From contig JAACJM010000199.1 in assembly GCA_013368315.1 (NCBI GenBank), positions 1-64,000 of the forward strand: a stretch of DNA of 64,000 bases, given 5' to 3'. The translations under genes and the position numbers were made by a program. Source of the stretch: Tetrapyrgos nigripes (taxonomy: Eukaryota > Basidiomycota > Agaricomycetes > Agaricales > Campanellaceae). The notes under the pieces were generated by a model. It was given only the letters and a program-made list of their open reading frames with translations, was not told the DNA's origin and ran no database searches. Shown here piece by piece: positions 45,262 through 57,784 of this stretch. Numbering within the stretch: the stretch's first letter is position 1; every line of letters begins with the position of its first letter.

Positions 45262-47385
45262 TCACCGTGTCGCAGCAGTATACATTTGTCGGACTTGAGT
45301 GAGTTGAGCATCTGCCAAGAACGTGGAAAGTGGGGGAAATACGAGAAGATCAGAGAAAATGAGGGTCAGCATATGATTGAAGAAACCCCATATGGGGAAT
45401 AAAGCAAATCCAAAGCACCAGGAAGACTGAGGAAAGATTGACTTACCCATGAGCGGCGACCGTACCGCGAAGACTGACATAGCTGAGAGAATCGAATCAA
45501 CAGCCGTCATGAGGTCTTTCGGGGACATTCGTGAAGACCGAGAGACACCCCCAGATCGTTTTCGGGTGATTTCGTCTGTGAGAACTTTAACGGTTGCGAT
45601 CCAGAGAGTCTGTAGGCAAGAAAAGAAGGTTATAATATAGCTACTGATGGGCGCTGATGGCACGCACCCCCATGATAGGATCGATGAAAGGGAAATCATC
45701 GAGATTTGCAACTCTGAGGATGCTGACGACATTCAGAGCGGCGGATAAAACTTGAGAGTGGGAGGAAGGGTCCTGCATTGCGAACGTGTAGTGCAGTTGG
45801 ATAGTAGACACGTATGTCAATGTATGTATGGTCAAGAGGCGTCGAGCGGTACTGCGTGCGTCAGATGGGGAATTGGATTGTCGGATGTCTGCGTCACTGG
45901 GGATAGGAGGAAGTTCGGAGGTGAACCGCATAATAACGTTGTGCAGACTTGTGAATTTTGTCTGAAAACGTGTAGCTTCTTGAAGATTCATATCTGCCAA
46001 GATCGTGAGTTATATGTGAAGTAGAAAAGGATTCTTGACTACCTGGTCTATATCGACGAAGCATAAGAGAAGCTTGCTCGAACAGAATGGCACCTTTCGC
46101 GTGTAAGGCAAGGAGAGAGTATCCGCTATCTCGAGCACCAGACAAGAAATTCTGGATGGTGGAACCCCCTCTGAGATCGTTCGGTAGCGGGGTCTGATTA
46201 TCCCATTAATGGTGTAAACCAGAGCCAATGAAACGAACAGTATTCACATACCCGCGTATAAGCACCCGTATCCAAAGGCCAAGGGGTGTCGATCCTCGAT
46301 TCTGGTATATCGTAAGATATATTGGAGGGAGATCCATCCGCGGCTGACCAGCAGTGATTAAGGATGAGTACTGTCCAGAGAGCATTGATCCTCTCTCCTT
46401 CCTCAGTGACGTCTCTCGGAGGTGGAAGTGCATTGATACCAATGCCAGATCCCGAGCTAGAGGCACGGGATGACCAATGGAGCTGCTCTGCTGAGCGTAT
46501 CTTGTGGAATCCAGAGCCAAGTATAATCGATACAGCGGTGCCAACACGATATTTACCTTCTAAAATTCGACCTTGAATGAAGAGATACTGAGCAAGAAGG
46601 CACTCCGCTTGAATGCAGTAGAGCACACGCTGTGGATTGGAAAGCGAAAAACCTTGGATCGCGTCATGAATAGAGCGGGAAAGAAATGCGGGTTGCATAG
46701 ATGAAAGGTCGTTCGACGGTGAAAGATATGAACCGAATAGGTATATGGAGGTGAGAAGGAAAGGCGCTATCTGCGAAGGGTCTGCCGAAAGAGTGTTTGA
46801 AAACCGATTGTAGTCCAGCAGAAACCCAAAATCGGATGCGTAGGGCATGAATGAGCGAATTCTAGAATGTCATCAGCATTGATCATATGAAATCAAACAA
46901 GGAAAACAGACAGGTTGCGTCGAGTATCCGATGATAACTGTCCGTTCTCGTTAGTACAGTAAGCAGAAGTACAACAGAGGCGTATGTCATACATTTAAAT
47001 TTGGAGCTTTGGTTCTTGAAGGCGATCCATATGGACTATTCAATGCCATAGACCCTGGTGAGCCAGCAGGATTTTGAAGCTGTTCAAGCCTAGATTCGAG
47101 CAGGGATATCTCTTCTAGCAGTACTTGGTCCTCAGACGGTCCGCCATCTGAATATCTGCAAGTGTTACTTGCGAGCCTGCAGGTACCGCACACTGGACGG
47201 ACACCGTCACATCGCTGTAGGATAAGACTGTTAGATGTGCTTCTGAGCCTCAACGAGGTACACACCGATTTGCGTTGCCTGCGAATGCACGTGAGCCAAA
47301 GGTTACGTGCAGTTTTATGAAGTACTTACCTGCAGTGTAAACAAGCTGAACCTTTCGGTGCACGCCCTGAAGGAGTCTTCGACAT
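45262..47385 (-). CDS. Zn2Cys6 fungal transcription factor
   Basis: The start ATG at 47383-47385 gives MSKTPSGRAPKGSACLHC. Exons 47330-47385, 47266-47278 (13 nt) and 46993-47214 join in phase to form the binuclear zinc cluster CLHC-RQRKS-RCDGVRPVCGTCRLASNTC (six cysteines, correct spacing). A linker and coiled coil follow (EDQVLLEEISLLESRLEQLQ). Later exons encode the fungal-specific regulatory domain: RSFMPYASDFGFLLDYN, QAECLLAQYLFIQGRILEGKYRVGTAVSIILGSGFHK, ERINALWTVLILNHCWSAADGSP, then LLTIHTLTYVSTIQLHYTF. The end is AQLTQVRQMYTAATR. It should be a nuclear DNA-binding regulator; its targets cannot be inferred from the neighbours, which are FKBP12 and an unknown gene. Confidence 0.88.
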
Positions 47386-49098
47386 CTAGCTGAGAGTGAT
47401 CTTTGTGGGTGGATTTGCTTCCTTGAACTGTTCGAATCTTTTCGAATTCCGTCTTGATTATATATGCGAGAGTGGATGGAGACGTTAGGCCGTCTATAGT
47501 ACGGCTAGTAATTCCAAAAAGGACTACACAAACGAGATAGAGAGGCCCATCAACTCCAATAAGTTTTGAACGTACCCAACGTCGGTCAAAGGAGCCCATG
47601 CTCTGATGTCAACTTCTCAATATTGACAGATAAGATATCGAAGCCATTCTCCTCGAGTTTGTGCATTTGGTGTTATGTAAAGGCTCTTTTCTAGTGATTG
47701 ACCGCGTTGCTTGAAGAGTGCAGCCAGGAAAGAGGCCGTTGCGACCAAGAAAAAGAGAAAAGACTCGTAAAGCCCAAAACGACAACGGGTCGGCAAGGCC
47801 GCATAGTCCCGTCACTGTTTGGCGGCGGATCATCCAATGACCAACAACACTAAGGCGGTGACCAAAGGTGAGTCGACTCCCGCATGCTTTTCCCGAAGTC
47901 ATCATTGATAATTCGTTGATAACTGTCACAGCGAAGGTGAAAGTTGACCGCTGATCCCTTGGAGACAATTTTTTCACGCGAACAGAGAACAGATGCGCGT
48001 CTGGATATTAATGTTTGCCAGAGTCAAAAAGACACAAGTATGCAATGTATGCAGTCCAGGAGGAGGGGGAGGAGTATGATGCCCGGGCTGGTCCAAGAAC
48101 TGGGTCCGGGAGACAGGATGTGGATTGGGATTATCTAAAAATTGTCATGCCAACCAAGGCTAAATTGGTCATTGATCAGGCGTAAGCATATAGGCTCTCA
48201 GTCATAACGAGCTCAGACCAAAAGACGTTCTATGTACAAGCGAGATACAGTAGTGCAACGCCGACAATGGTCCAAGACTCCTAGTACAAATTTCCAACCT
48301 AAGCCAGGCCGGGTGATATTTCTGTACGTGAGCGTTCTGCAGTTGTTCTGCAGCTGAATACATAGCTGTAAAAGGGGGGAAATGTTAGCACCAGGTTAGG
48401 TACGTTTTTCGGTGACTAACTTCAATTTTGGCACAAGGAGAGAAATTCGTTTTTCTCAGGAGACGGACTTGGTCTGCACGGCTAAGTTCTAACCTTCTAT
48501 TCGCGCTTAGGTGGCCCGACCTTCCCAAGGTTTTTTCCCCCTTCTTTTGGCCCTCGCGTATGCACGACTACCGTATGAATAATCTCCGTGTACTATTCAA
48601 CATAGTAAGGCTGAATTAAACGCCGGAGGATCGACAAGACTTGTTTACAAAATGATATTCATCTCCGCCTAAGAAATAGACTAAGGTACATATGTCGACC
48701 TCGATGAACTTTACTGTAAAAGAAAGAAAGTACGAAAGAATAGATAATAGATAGTTGCATTAATAAAAGCATTGCATGAGGGCTCCCTCTCAATTTGAGA
48801 ATGGTACCAGGTGAAAAACCTGAGCCCCTATTCAGGCGTAACCACACTGTACCTTTGGAGGTCTTTGCTGGGACAGGTAAAAACTCTTGTTATTCTTTTT
48901 CTCAATTCATAACTTCTGTTGCAACTATTTAATGCCCCGTATCCGCCGTTTGATTCTGAAAATTCTGAGTCATTATTGAGACGGTCTCTGCATGATGCGC
49001 ATGTTGAACTCTATGGAACCCCCGTCGCTTACAAACCGACTTGCTGCACTTAGTAGGTCCATCTAAACCGACGGTGACTGACAAAGAGGTATACAAGG
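47386..49098. other. Intergenic, no supported gene
   Basis: About 1.7 kb upstream of the transcription factor. It has short open frames only and no repeats or RNA genes noticed. Confidence 0.45.
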
Positions 49099-49696
49099 CT
49101 AAACGGCCATCAGATGCAAGATACGAGCATACCTTACCTGCATAGGCCTGTGATATAGCGAGTTGCTTGGGGATTGGCTCAATACTTCTGGAGTCGATTC
49201 TCCTTGGAGCCTGCGCCACAATGGCGTGAGGTGTAGATTGATAACACGGAGATGACTTGAAGACAGAACACGGAGCCATCGAACAACGGCCTCACAGCCG
49301 TCGAGCCCGTAAAAGATTTGCAAGACGATTGAAATCTTGGTGCCCGGCAGGGCGTTCGCCGGCCCCGAGTCAATTGTGATAGACGCCCTGCTAAAGTTCA
49401 GCAACAAGTCACGACAAGGATGCAGCCACAAGTACCGCACTCGACTCGAAAAAGTGAACAGGTCATTTATTTGCGGATCCGCTCCTCATCTCCAACTGAG
49501 ACCATACGGTCAGTGCAATGTGGAAGTGTTCCACAGATAGCTTCACGGTTTCTCTCGACCGCCCCACTACGTCGATTCGGATATCTGGAATGCAGGATTT
49601 GACATTGGACAGTTCATATCCACATTGAGGCCTACAGCGCTTCAGGTCCTCTTTGTCCTCCTCGGAATATCTGTCGAATGTCAAAGCTAGTACCAT
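49099..49696 (-). other. Possibly decayed coding sequence
   Basis: Two adjoining minus-strand open frames have protein-like composition: 49463-49696 (YSEEDKEDLKRCRPQCGYELSNV...) and 49099-49440 (LLNFSRASITIDSGPANALPG...). I found no splice model joining them and no recognisable domain. They lie beyond the duplicated 3' end of the next gene. Confidence 0.25.
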
Positions 49697-49743
49697 TGGG
49701 TAGACGTATTTCAGTGTTTCAACCTCTTCCCGTTAAATATGCG

Positions 49744-50068
49744 CTACATCGCAATACACCGCTCTGCTTAGCCACCTTCCTTACTTCCTCACAATCTTTC
49801 GTCCGAATGGTCGCAGACAACAACCAACGATGGGCTTCCCTCAGTGCGTCTTCGTTACTTCCAATATTGATCATTATCCTTCTTATGCTCCTCCTGAACT
49901 CGATATTCCGAATCACCGTGTCAAGGTCAAGGTATACGCCACATCGCAATACCACCTCTCTGCTTATCCACATTCTTCTTCACCTCCTCACAATCCTTCG
50001 TCCGAATTGTCGCATATAACAACACACGAAGCGCTTCCCTCAGCGCGTCTTCGCTACTTCCAATATTC
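49744..50068 (-). repeat. Direct duplication of the 3' end of the adjacent gene
   Basis: Segment 49744-49870 repeats segment 49939-50068 in the same orientation with scattered substitutions. Both encode on the minus strand (S/N)EDALREA.R.LL.ATIRTKDCEEV followed by a short Lys/Gln/Ser-rich end. The 50.0-kb copy is continuous with the gene at 49927-51939; the 49.8-kb copy has diverged at its C-terminus. Confidence 0.8.
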
Positions 50069-51939
50069 TTCGTGTCCTTACGCTTCTTCCCAAACCCAAT
50101 CCCAAACCTCTCCCAATCCACGCACAACTCGATGAACTCATACAAGATCCCAAGGATTTGGTCAAACTCGCTACTATTAGATCCCCCTTCGTCTCCACCT
50201 CCACGTCCGCCTCCAGAAGAGTCTGAGTCTTCTTTCACCTCGACCTTCCACAACCGCTCCAACGTAACCGCACTCCAAGCCACCAACGGCGACCCCGGTC
50301 TAACAGGCACGACAATTGCAGGACATCTGTTGAATAGAACGTAATTGATGATACTCTCTTCTGGACGTGCACAAGTCGTCCAGTGATTTCGTCTATAAGG
50401 GGTGATACAGAGAGCGAGGATGACGAGACGGCGTGGGGGTTGGGTGTCAACGTCTGAGGTAGTAGGGTTTGGATTTGACTCTTCTTGGGCTTTTGCAGCC
50501 GCTTTCGAGTCTTCTGCTTCTGCTCTGCTCTGCGTCTGCGTCTGCTTCTGCTTCTGCTCCGGCGTTGGCTTTGGCGTTGGTGTCGTCGTCGTCATGACCA
50601 CCTCCGCCGTCGGCACCGTCCGAGTCGGCGTCTTTATCCTTATCCTTGGAACGTTTCAGTTTCTCCGAAATCTTGGAGATCTTGGCCGACGCCTTGGTCT
50701 TGGTTTTGTCAGTCTGAGTCTTCTTGGATGAGTTGCTCGAGGATTTTTCGTCGTCGTTGAGAAGGGATACGTCAGAGTCGGAAAAGTTAATTATGTTGTG
50801 GGACTCGGATTCCCGGAGGAGCCGTTGACCGACGGCGTAATCACCTTTTTCAGAGAAAAGTTGGAGAAAGGTGAGTACAGGCGTGAGAAAGAGACTCCGA
50901 GTCGGAGGTGTATGTAGACGAGCATGACTATACTTACCTTGCAAGAACGGACCATGACAGAAGACAAAATCAGGATGGATGATTCTAGGTATGACCGGCC
51001 TTCGATTACTGGCAAAAAGATAGGGAGAGAACCACCCCTTGTCAATGTCCAAATAATCCTTCATCTTCGTGAATAGATTGGAATCACTGACCACAAGGAA
51101 GTATTAGTACTGTCTTATCTGAAAAGATAATCCAAATAACGCACGTATGCACTCCGCTCCTATAAAACCCCAACGCAGCGTCCTTCGTCGTAATCTTATA
51201 CTTCAGCGTAATACACAAAATCTTCACTGCTGTCGTTCCTCCTAGTCCTTTCTTCGCTCTATCTCTCATCTCCTGAATTGCATCAATGGCATTATCTACT
51301 GGTTTCCCAGTAATCAAATCATCGACAGCACCGGTAGCTAGGTCAAACCCGACGTTGAGGACTGTGTCGACGAGGATAGTGGATCCGCCCATGGAGGGAA
51401 CGAGAACATCGCTTACGTCGGGCATGATGGGGGTTGCTATTGATGCTGTGCCGCCCTGGGTGAGTGGAAGGCAGGAAGGAAGTGAGTATGTACCTATTGA
51501 TTAGAGGAGCCAGCTGAGGAAAGTGTCAGTACGCACTGTAGCTGCCAAGACAGATTCAATTGCTAAGTCTCTAAAACGTATGGATGGGAGGATAAGAGGT
51601 GATTGGTCTCCCCACTGTAAAAGCATAATCAGAAGAATAAACATACAAACGTCGGCGGCTGGAACATATCAACCAAGTGTACTCACTGGAGACAAGCATG
51701 TTACGCTATTACCCGTAGCTTTCAGAGATTCGTATGAGGACTTGAGTATTCTTCCTGTAAGTGACTTTCGAGTCACGGACGCCAGAATGGTCAATGAAAG
51801 GAAAGGAAAAGACAACAAATCGGTCACTCACTCCGGTAATTTGTCTCCTTACCCAAGACGCAGACTCTTCCTTCTCAGTCGACTCATTTATAGTGGATGG
51901 ATCAACGGGGCTTAGTACACAGGCTTTCGTTTTCGTCAT
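49927..51939 (-). CDS. Conserved protein of unknown function, multi-exon
   Basis: Minus-strand exons read in order: MTKTKACVLSPVDPSTINES (ATG at 51937-51939), RILKSSYESLKATGN, WGDQSPLILPSIRFRDLAIE, then GGTASIATPIMPDVSDVLVPS with DDLITGKPVDNAIDAIQEMRDR. Next come SNLFTKMKDYLDIDKGWF with HPDFVFCHGPFLQGK and GDYAVGQRLLRES, a long Ser/Lys/Asp low-complexity stretch, and finally RRNHWTTCARPEESIINY, CPAIVVPVRPGSPLVAW and EALRVLLYATIRTKDCEEV. The order and style fit basidiomycete-specific conserved proteins. No catalytic motif or membrane segment is evident. The joins after the first exon and across the low-complexity region (50447-50655) are uncertain. For the latter, a phase-compatible intron from GTGGTCATG to CTACCTCAG exists, but a frameshift is possible. 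Confidence 0.6.
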
Positions 51940-52885
51940 CGTTCAGAAATAAAGTGAAAGCAAAGTGAAAGAGATGATAAGGCTGGGTGTTCGAAGCTTT
52001 GGGAAAGGGAAAAGGATGATACATAAATGCGGAATTACTTTAGCCCTTAGTTGTACCAAGTTGTATCCTTAGGCCTGGGAGACGGTGGAGAGCAGTGCGG
52101 TCACAAGTGCGTCATTTCAACGAGGCCGGCTTTACGCGCAATTTACGCGTATTTACATGCAACGTATGTACATAGCTTGAGTATTCAAATCAGAATATAA
52201 GAGTTCGGAGTGTGGGATTCTGGTTTTTGCAAGGATTTTCAAGGGTTTATTGGCAAGAGACAAAGAGAATGATAGATTCGGGACTCGAGGGCTTCATGAG
52301 AATTGAGAGTAGATTATAGGAGGAAGGTGACTACGGCTGTGACGTCACTAGCACTGACGGTTGCGCCTCGTCTCGCGGTACCGTAGGCTGTATATTCCTA
52401 GACCGCCTGTTAGAGAGCCTAGGAACGGAAGTCTGGCATCGGAAATACATTCTGCCTATATCTTTCTAGGAAGAAAGAGGGTAGGTTTCGAAAACGTCAA
52501 AGGACAAAAGGACACACACTAGCGGGAGCAGTCATCTGGAAAGTTCTTACTGGGTGCACCCTAAAAACACGACCCAAATCACGCAGGAAATTTGTGTGCC
52601 CTCTGTTACTAAAGTACTTCAAGTTGCTCGTTGCTTTAGGAAAGGACCTATCTGCCTACCTATGAAGACCCTTTTTCTTGTTCCCCGTCCGCAAGGCGCT
52701 GTGAAGGCTGTCAGAGAGCCATGGCCTATATACTCTATGTAGCCCCAATCAGCTGTCTAAACGCCACCACTACCGATTTACTTGCGAATCGATTTCGAGA
52801 AGGCTGTCGTACGACAACTAGGTGGATGATCTTTAGAAGCTTGGACTAGTCTTCGGGAGTAGACTACATTCCTTCTTTCTTTACC
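51940..52885. other. Intergenic, divergent promoter region
   Basis: Lies between the start of the minus-strand unknown gene and the start of the TMEM50-family gene. A short unsupported frame occurs at 52554-52742. Nothing else seen. Confidence 0.5.
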
Positions 52886-53805
52886 ATGTCATTTCTCAGA
52901 CGAGATTCCAATGCTTCCATCCACAGTACTACTACGCCCATAGAGGTGGAAGTGAGAGTGGAAGTCGAGGTACATGATGATGCGGACGGGGAAGAAAATT
53001 CTCACGCAGCCCAGGAACCGTTACCCAGTACGCCCGTCTTTTTGTACCACTACCACCACCACCCACAGTTCCTAGCCACTAACGGACGACTATTCGTCTA
53101 GCAGACTCTGCCATGTCCCTACCACGAGCAGATTATGACCCCAGGCGGGTCTGTATAAACCCGTTCCCAAACATTACCCTCGGAAGACATACCAGGACGG
53201 TTGGTGTATACCTCGCTGGTGGTTTGGTGCGTCTGACTGTCTCTATTTTCTCCCAGAAATATTCCTGACGACTATGAACAGTTTGCCCTCGCTAACTGGA
53301 TCTTCCTGGACGCTGCTATCTACTCCGCCCATGCTAAAGTCTCTTGGGGGGGTGGTGACCCTCCTGTACACGTATCGTTTGTCGACTGGGTCCCATGCAT
53401 TTTCTCGCTCATCGGATATCTCATAATCAACCTCATTGACAAGGACAGAGTAAAGGGAGAAGAAGGTTATGGTGACGCGAACGCTGTATGGAGAGCGAGG
53501 TTATTCTTGTTTATTGGTTTTGCGATGATAGCCGGAGGTTTGGCTGGTAGTGCGGTGCGTAGTCCTACTCGGGCCCTTGACCGGGACCTTTTCATTCACC
53601 CCGTGCTCATGCTCATGCTCATGTCGTTTGGAATTACCTACAGGCCGTTCTGGTCCTCAAATACATCCTCAGCAACTACTCGGAAATGTTTAAATACTAC
53701 GGCTACGCCAACCTCTCCCAGAATATCCTGCTCATGGTGTCCGCTGCTGTCCTGTGGATGGCGCAGAGCACGAGTAGCGAGTACGAGTACAACCTCACCC
53801 TCTGA
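52886..53805 (+). CDS. TMEM50/Vps68 (UPF0220) family membrane protein, 233 aa
   Basis: Four exons (52886-53027, 53102-53226, 53282-53554, 53644-53805) close to 233 residues. After a polar, acidic N-terminal about 50 residues comes the conserved core RVCINPFPNITLGRHTRTVGVYLAGGLF with helix FALANWIFLDAAIYS. This is followed by FVDWVPCIFSLIGYLIINLIDKDRV, ARLFLFIGFAMIAGGLAGSA and NLSQNILLMVSAAVLWMAQ, giving four helices with the family spacing. Yeast Vps68 acts at endosomes with the ESCRT/Vps55 system; a similar role is inferred. A shorter version starting at ATG 53113 (MSLPRADYD) is possible if the first intron is not used. Confidence 0.85.
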
Positions 53806-54628
53806 CCATAAATGGCAAACAACAAAATGCTGCTACTGCTACGTATTTATCAGCTAAAGCTATGTATGCGTTATTGACCTGGGTCGGTTCCTTTGGCCCT
53901 TTGGTGGAGAAGGAGGACTGCAGGAGGACCGGGACTGGAAGTCGTGGTGGTCTACCCAGATACTCAAAGTGTTGTACTATGCTGTTGTACATTGCCCAAA
54001 TGACATTGGATGTGGAACTCATACCCCAAACTTTTCTTCATGGACTGCGTTTCGCGACCAAGTATTAAAGAGGCAGTGATATCGTCGCGGCCCGGACAAG
54101 AGCTTTTGGTCAAGCGGGAAGTGGGAACTAGGCTATCTATGGTCAATGGTCATCTGCGTCTTCGTCCCTGAAAGCTAGTGTATCGTATAAGCCGCGGTCA
54201 GGCTCCGAGATAATAGGGAGGTCCTTCTGGTGGTATGTTTTTCTTCCTCGCAGCATAGAAACGTTTTAGCTTTTACTTCAAGGAGTCTGCAACTGTAGGT
54301 CCTGGAGCCTCAGTGGAGGTAGTAGGATGCGCTGCTCTCTACCGCCTTCTCACTAACTTGCAACAACCTCGCAGATAAGTAAAAGACGGCTGGACCACAA
54401 GACCCGTATCAAACAATTCATTTTACCCCCATTTTCTATAGACTCGTGGGCATCCTTCCTTCCCTAAATATCCGGGCTTCCTGGAGTATGTAATTCATAG
54501 ACAATGGATAAAAAGCACTCTTCGGTTCCAGGGTGCTAGAGGCTCTTCCTTCCCTCTGAAGACTCGGAAAACCTCGCGCGGAGAAGACGTCGACCAAGAC
54601 CTTGCGGAAGGATAGCAACATCGGCACC
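53806..54628. other. Intergenic, no gene seen
   Basis: This is the 3' end of the TMEM50-family gene and the promoter of the sugar transporter. No supported ORF or repeat. Confidence 0.5.
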
Positions 54629-57600
54629 ATGTCCAACGCACACGACAAATCGAGGACCTCTTATCATGACGAATTAGCGGAAGACGATTTGAAGCTATCT
54701 AATTCTGTGGTTGGGTCTCCTTCACTAAAAACCCAAGAGGTCCCAAACTCAAGCTTAAAGAACGAGAAGATTGAGATGGTGTACAACAGCGAGTATGAGA
54801 AGGCTGTAGCCAGTACAAAGCTGGATCCGTGGAGTGGGAGGGCTTTTAAGGTGTGTTTTCCTCCTGAGTTGAACGCGCTTCCTTGATGGCTTACTCGCCG
54901 TTCCTCCGACTTTGGTTTGCTTGACGTCTAGCTCTACTTCATCGTTATGGTCGGCTTTCTCAACGCCGTTTCCTCTGGGTTCGACGGAAGTCTGATGGGC
55001 GGGATCAATGCTATGGAGCAATACCAGGATTTTGTGAGTACAACGTCACCGTGATCGTGACTCTGCTTGGATCCCGGCAATGTCAAGCCACTGACATTCT
55101 TATCATTTTTTCGTGTCCTTGTGTCCTTGTGATGGTGGTGTCGTGTGCCCATGTGTCTATCTGGTGTATGTGTGTCGTGTCTATGTGCTTAGTTCCACTA
55201 CGAGTCCGTTGGAGCGTCTACTGGGATTGTTTTCATGATCTAGTGCGTTTACTATCTTATTTCTTTCAAAGCTACAACTAGCTCAGAAGGCGTTTTGGCA
55301 ATGGCAGTATCCTGGGCAATTGTGTCGGATCGTTCTTCGCGGGACCTATGACGGATATCGTACGTCGTTCCTCCATACGGCATATGCATCCCGCCTATTT
55401 TATGTCGTTACACCTACTCATCATCTGATCCTGATTCCCGATTTACATTTTCTGATTGTTCTTATGCTGTCAATTATCAATTTAGTTTGGAAGACGAGGC
55501 GGAATGTTCGGGGTATGTACTCCTTCTCTCCATTACTATCTAACGGGTTTGCTCAACGCCGGTACTAGGGCGGCTTTTTCATCCTCCTTGGATCTTCAAT
55601 CATCACCGCCGCTCAGAATCGTGGAATGTTTCTCGGAGGACGGGTAAGTACAATCATCGATGGCCGCGTTTCACTCGCTGCCAGCCTGGGTGATTTCTAA
55701 TGACAATGGTTATGTCAATGCTTCTTTTTCAGTTCCTTCTAGGATTTGGTATCTCCATCTCCACGACAGCTGCACCGACCTGGGTAACGGAATTGGCACC
55801 TCCACAATGGAGAGGGAGACTCGGAGCGTTGTATAATTCGTATGTTTCTGCGTTTACCTGAGTGTCTGGCGTGGATAGGGGCTAATGTGCATTCTACGTG
55901 ATCAAAGATGTTTCTTCATCGGAAGTATCCCAGCTACAGGAGCCATGGTCGGTACGGGAGAAATGAATTCGACGTGGGCGTGGAGGATACCTTTGGTCCT
56001 TCAGGTTATCCCTCCGGTGTGTATCATTTTGTCACTTCGAAGTACAGTTTGACGCGTCCTGAAGTTTGTCCTAATGTCTCTACTTTGCAGATTATCATCA
56101 TGTCTTGCGTCTACTTCTGTCCCGAATCCCCTCGTTGGCTTGTTCAAAAGGGTAGAATGGAAGACGCTAGGAAGGTGCTGATTGCTCATCATAGTAATGA
56201 CGGGCAGTCGAATCCGATTATCGAAGTATGTACTCTCATGTGTGCTTTTGCTCACTGTTTCCTGGATTGTTCATGTAATGGTTTTGACCATTATTAAAAC
56301 TGACATCCACTTCATCCATTTCTTACTTAGTTACAACTCCGAGAATTCGCAGAAACGATCAAGGTTCAAAAATTGGAGCCTGTTTGGGATTATAGACCGC
56401 TGTTTAGGGATACTAACAGGAGTGCGTACGATTCCATGGTACCGTTTGACGTTTTTCATGGACTGATTACTGTGTGTGCATAATTAGGATGGCGTATGCT
56501 CTGCCTGACGTTGATGGTTCGTTTCTCGAATTCTACTTCGCATGACGTCAAGCATATCCCGATGACGACCAATTTCTGCTGTTTAGTGTGTAAACGGTCA
56601 ACTAGCAGGCAACGGTCTCATCACCTACTTCTTACCAACGATGATGAAGAACGCTGGAGTTACCTCGACGCATACGCAGCTTGTCTAGTACGTCATCGTC
56701 CTTGTCCCTGTCCGCCTCGCTCCGTCGCTCTGACCAACTAATTCCGTCTCGTCTCACCTCCATACAGTAATTTTGCAAACTCTATCCTCTCAGCGTTCGG
56801 TGCTTTCCTCGTAAGTCAGAAATGGTCCTTCATCTCCGTGATGCACTTCAGCTCAGACTTTTATTTCCTAATTCCCTAGGGAGCGGCTGTAACAGATTCC
56901 ATCGGTCGTCGTCGCAGACTTTACATCGGGCCTTTTGTTTTGGCTTCCTTACTTTCCATCGTTGCTGCTTTGTCTGCAAACTGTGCGTCTTCCTTCTAGA
57001 TGTCTTCTACTTGCCTTCAAATCCTCTTGTTTTTGTTCTATTGAGATTGAGCTCACTCACATCGGTTCTTTCTCTCATTCTCACATATGCTATATAGACG
57101 GTAAACCAGGAAATACAAACGTCACAGGAGCCAACGCTTCCATCGCATTCGTCTTCTTATTCGGCATTGTGTATAGCTTCACGTATACGCCTTTACAAGC
57201 GCTGTATTGTGCTGAAGTGATGAAACAAGACATGCGGGCTAAAGGAATGGCTGGTTGGTATCTTTCCCCCTGTTCCTTTCCTTCTTCATTGAGTCTCGAC
57301 CCTAACTAATTTGACGTGCTTTCCAAAATCTAAACCAAAATCTAGTCCATATCCTGATCTCCAACTGTGCCGGGTTTATCAACACCTTTGCCAATAGTGT
57401 AGGGCTTCAGAAATTGGGATGGAAATATTACTTTGTGTAAGTGTTCCTTCACGTTGATGTACTGCTTCGGTGTCTAAAAACATATATTTTTCTCCAGTTT
57501 TGTAGCATGGAACATATGCGCCTCCATCTTGTGGCTCTTATTCTGCGTTGAGACGGTAAGCGTTTTGGTTCTCTTTCATACCTATCCAGTTGGCGTTGGC

Positions 57601-57784
57601 GTTGCATCGCGGGCCTGACATCTGACATCATGATCCTGTTTCCCTTCCCCTTCAGCGTGGACGTACTCTGGAAGAGCTCGATGAAGTATTCAATGCTCGC
57701 TGGCCTGCCCTTGTTAGTGGTCGGAAGGTGAAAGTGGCTATCAAAGAAGACGGGGATGTTAAGGTCCTGGACTCGTCGACTTGA
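54629..57784 (+). CDS. MFS sugar transporter (hexose/lactose permease type)
   Basis: The start ATG 54629 is in a CACCATG context; stop is at 57782-57784. Many short introns interrupt a protein of roughly 540 residues. Order of motifs: a polar N-terminus, helix 1 LYFIVMVGFLNAVSSGFDGSLMGGINAM, loop FGRRGGMF (the D/N-x-GRR box), GRFLLGFGISISTTAAPTWVTELAPPQWRGRLGALYN (PESPRWL-preceding signature), CPESPRWLVQKGR, GNGLITYFLPTMMKNAG, DSIGRRRRLYIGP, YCAEVMKQDMRAKGM and a C-terminal VETRGRTLEELDEVF. These are the sugar-porter hallmarks including PESPR and ET(R/K)GRTLEE. It should be a twelve-helix plasma-membrane proton symporter. The exact sugar is not decidable; the style is that of fungal lactose-permease-like proteins. 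Confidence 0.92.
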
